Part shown: positions 62,236-64,000 of the stretch, piece after piece
Position numbering within the stretch: position 1 is the first letter of the stretch
Layout: every line of letters starts with the position of its first letter
DNA from: G965218495 sp965262785
Lineage (GTDB): Bacteria; Bacteroidota; Rhodothermia; Rhodothermales; Bin80
Assembly: GCA_965262785.1 (NCBI GenBank)
Contig: OZ253559.1
Location: 1,674,001-1,738,000, forward strand
Length of the DNA stretch: 64,000 nucleotides
Direction of reading: 5' to 3'
Program-made: the position numbers and the translations under genes
Notes under the pieces: generated by a model
Told to the model about the DNA's origin: nothing
The model's database searches: none
The model's input: the letters and a program-made list of their open reading frames with translations, nothing else

Positions 62236-63753
62236 CTACGCATTAGCGTGCGAGAGGTGTACTGGTGCGCATCGCCTATGCCGCCGGCAGAGTGCTCTCA
62301 GACGCACTCCTATTTCTCCCAGCAAAGCGTCGAGGTCGTGAGGACGCATACGCCACTGCCAATTGTCACCAACGGTACCTGGCGTGTTCATACGTGCAGC
62401 GGATCCCAGCCTCAATACGTCTTGTACTGGCGTAATCACCAAGCATGCGCTGGATGCGACTAGTGCATCAATAGACTGCCAGTGCTCATTGTCCTGCGTA
62501 AGCCTCAGATACCGCTCAGCAAAAGCGCGCTCGGACCCCGATGTGCCAGCTAGCCATCCTATCAGCGTGTCGTTGTCGTGCGTACCCGTGTAAGCAACGA
62601 CCTTCGGCGTGTAGTTGTGCGGCAGGTACGGGTTAGTGTCGTCGCTATCAAAGGCAAATTGGAGGACCGCCATTCCCGGGAATCCAAATTGGCGCATAAG
62701 CGCGCGGACATCCTCGGTGATTACGCCTAAATCTTCAGCGACTATTGGCAGCGATTCATTGGTGCGGGCGAGGTGTTCGAATAGGCTTGCGCCGGGTCCG
62801 CGGACCCAGCGTCCGTGGACCGCAGTCTCTTCCGAAGCAGGAATCTCCCAGTACCCGGCAAAACCACGAAAGTGGTCCAGCCGAATCACGTCGAAGAGCT
62901 CAAGAGCCCGCCGAAACCGCTTCTGCCACCAGTCAAAGCCGCGCTGCTCCATCACGGGCCAGCGGTACAGCGGGTTGCCCCACCGTTGACCGTTGGCGCT
63001 GAAGAAGTCCGGTGGCACGCCGCCTACCAGCGTCGGCTTGCCTGTGCTGTCGAGGTGGTACTGATCCTGCGCGGCCCAGACATCAGCACTGTCGTGTGAC
63101 ACGTAAATTGGCATGTCGCCGATGATCTGTATTCCACGCTTATGGCAGTATGCACGAAGGCGTTGCCATTGTTTCTCGAAAATATATTGCCTGAATCGTG
63201 CAGCCTCCCAGTGCTCAGTCAATTGCCTCCTGGCAAAGCGCAGTGCCTGGGCCGGATTCGACCGATGTCTGGCCGACCAGTGTGTCCACGGCTTGCCGTA
63301 GTGGAGCCTGAGGGCCGAAAAAGCCGCATAGTGGTCTAGCCAGTACGACTGAGCTTCGCAGAAGCGGTCAAAATCTGCTGGGCGCGGGCGCGCTCGAAAC
63401 CGCGCAAATGCCTGCGACAGGAGCGAAGACTTCCAGGGTATCACGCGAGAGTAGGCAACAGCGCCCATGGGGAGAGTGCGGCCACCTGCAACGTCCCCCG
63501 GCTCCAACAGCCCCTCTGCTACCAGGTCCTCCGGGCTGATGAGGAGCGATTCTCCGGCGAATGAGGATGTCCCGGAATATGGTGAGTACCCATAGCCGAC
63601 TGGCCCAATAGGCAGCACCTGCCACCACCGCTGCCCGGCATGAGCCAGTGCATCCGCAAACCGCAGGGCATGAGGCCCAAGGTCTCCAATTCCAAATGGT
63701 GAGGGAAGCGAGGTGATGTGCAGCAGCAGCCCACTTGCACGGTCAAAGTCCAT
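62236..63753 (-). CDS. malQ: 4-alpha-glucanotransferase (amylomaltase)
   Basis: MalQ transfers alpha-1,4-glucan segments between maltodextrins. 505 residues of GH77: ASGLLLHITSLPSPFGIGDL, QVLPIGPVGYGYSPYSGTSS and DMPIYVSHDSADVWA. The nucleophile Asp is in FDVIRLDHFRGFAGYWE, the acid/base Glu in LPIVAEDLGVITEDV and the third Asp in YTGTHDNDTLIGW. VLRLGSAARMNTPGTVGDNW leads to the end. Length is typical, with only about 20 unusual residues at the C-terminus. It belongs with glgE, glgB and glgX (51.7-57.6 kb) but is separated by the receptor pair and IS relics. Confidence 0.95.
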   Translation of the reverse strand: MDFDRASGLLLHITSLPSPFGIGDLGPHALRFADALAHAGQRWWQVLPIGPVGYGYSPYSGTSSFAGESLLISPEDLVAEGLLEPGDVAGGRTLPMGAVAYSRVIPWKSSLLSQAFARFRARPRPADFDRFCEAQSYWLDHYAAFSALRLHYGKPWTHWSARHRSNPAQALRFARRQLTEHWEAARFRQYIFEKQWQRLRAYCHKRGIQIIGDMPIYVSHDSADVWAAQDQYHLDSTGKPTLVGGVPPDFFSANGQRWGNPLYRWPVMEQRGFDWWQKRFRRALELFDVIRLDHFRGFAGYWEIPASEETAVHGRWVRGPGASLFEHLARTNESLPIVAEDLGVITEDVRALMRQFGFPGMAVLQFAFDSDDTNPYLPHNYTPKVVAYTGTHDNDTLIGWLAGTSGSERAFAERYLRLTQDNEHWQSIDALVASSACLVITPVQDVLRLGSAARMNTPGTVGDNWQWRMRPHDLDALLGEIGVRLRALCRRHRRCAPVHLSHANA

Positions 63754-63802
63754 TGACGACAGCAGAACGGTATCTTAGCTGACTAAAAGTTAGTGCAAAG
63801 GC

Positions 63803-64000
63803 ATGGAAGTCCATATAAAGCTGTGTAACCTACGCCACATTGATGCTGCGGTCGATCTCTTTGAGCAGTACCGCCAGTTTTACGGGATGCCTGCGGACTA
63901 TGATGGGGCGCACAAATTCTTGAATGACCGCCTGCGGAATAACGACTCCGTATTCCTTTTGGCGGTGGACGAAGAAGACCGTCCGCTAGGGTTTACGCAA
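63803..64000 (+). CDS. GNAT family N-acetyltransferase, N-terminal fragment (runs off the window)
   Basis: ATG at 63803 opens a frame that stays open to the window end (66 codons). The start MEVHIKLCNLRHIDAAVDLF leads to EQYRQFYGMP, then FLNDRLRNNDSVFLLAVDEE and DRPLGFTQ. This is the beginning of a GNAT fold (strand 1, helix 1-2 with a DxxxVxxLFxxYRxFY pattern, strands 2-3), before the acetyl-CoA loop, which is not included. Substrate unknown. It is divergent from malQ with a 49-base promoter gap. Confidence 0.75.
   Translation, partial: MEVHIKLCNLRHIDAAVDLFEQYRQFYGMPADYDGAHKFLNDRLRNNDSVFLLAVDEEDRPLGFTQ

Overview
The window looks like chromosomal DNA of a Rhodothermota/Bacteroidota-type bacterium (Rhodothermales-like is my best guess). 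The pointers are a parA-parB-DUF5683 string, a DUF4249 lipoprotein directly behind a TonB-dependent receptor, a secreted glycoside hydrolase with a type IX secretion (T9SS) C-terminal domain, choice-of-anchor-B proteins, a DUF5916 protein and a B12-dependent NrdJ. No rRNA, tRNA or CRISPR array was seen.

Layout: (1) 1-2.9 kb, minus strand: the start of a glycosyltransferase-like gene, DUF5683, parB, parA and a DUF5989 micro-protein. (2) 3-8.9 kb, plus strand: two tandem copies of a two-permease MacB/FtsX-like module with no ATPase, then rpiA. (3) 9-18.2 kb, minus strand: an ordinary tonB followed upstream by six tonB-derived paralogs (units A-F). Their leaders, TonB domains and intergenic DNA were clearly copied in tandem and then diverged. 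Every copy keeps a GCAACTTTTC-type motif about 103-110 bp before its start codon. One copy carries an in-frame stop, one is a domain hybrid, two have lost the lipobox cysteine, and two have TonB domains that are barely recognisable. This is the most unusual part of the window. (4) 18.2-23.4 kb: a compact operon (yidD, moaB, two envelope proteins, nnr), divergent from hisI. (5) 23.4-31 kb: a MATE exporter interrupted by TAG, a Spondin_N-GH5-CBM6-T9SS enzyme, an ISNCY-type transposase, and long gene-poor gaps.

(6) 31-40.5 kb: a MerA/Lpd-like flavoprotein with a DUF5916 protein, a CCA-type nucleotidyltransferase, a small unknown gene and nrdJ. (7) 40.5-51.6 kb, minus strand: five successive predicted exported beta-propeller proteins. 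They are an FG-GAP lipoprotein, a YncE-like protein whose cytochrome-like domain lacks CxxCH, and three choice-of-anchor-B paralogs, one of them frameshifted. (8) 51.7-57.6 kb: alpha-glucan metabolism, with glgE-glgB divergent from glgX; malQ follows at 62.2-63.8 kb. (9) 58-62.2 kb: a DUF4249/TonB-dependent receptor pair flanked by decayed IS21-family pieces. The window ends in the start of a GNAT acetyltransferase.

The genes fit a heterotroph that secretes polysaccharide-degrading enzymes, takes up products by TonB-dependent transport and stores alpha-glucan. The tonB-derived array and the beta-propeller cluster are lineage-specific expansions whose roles cannot be read from sequence alone.
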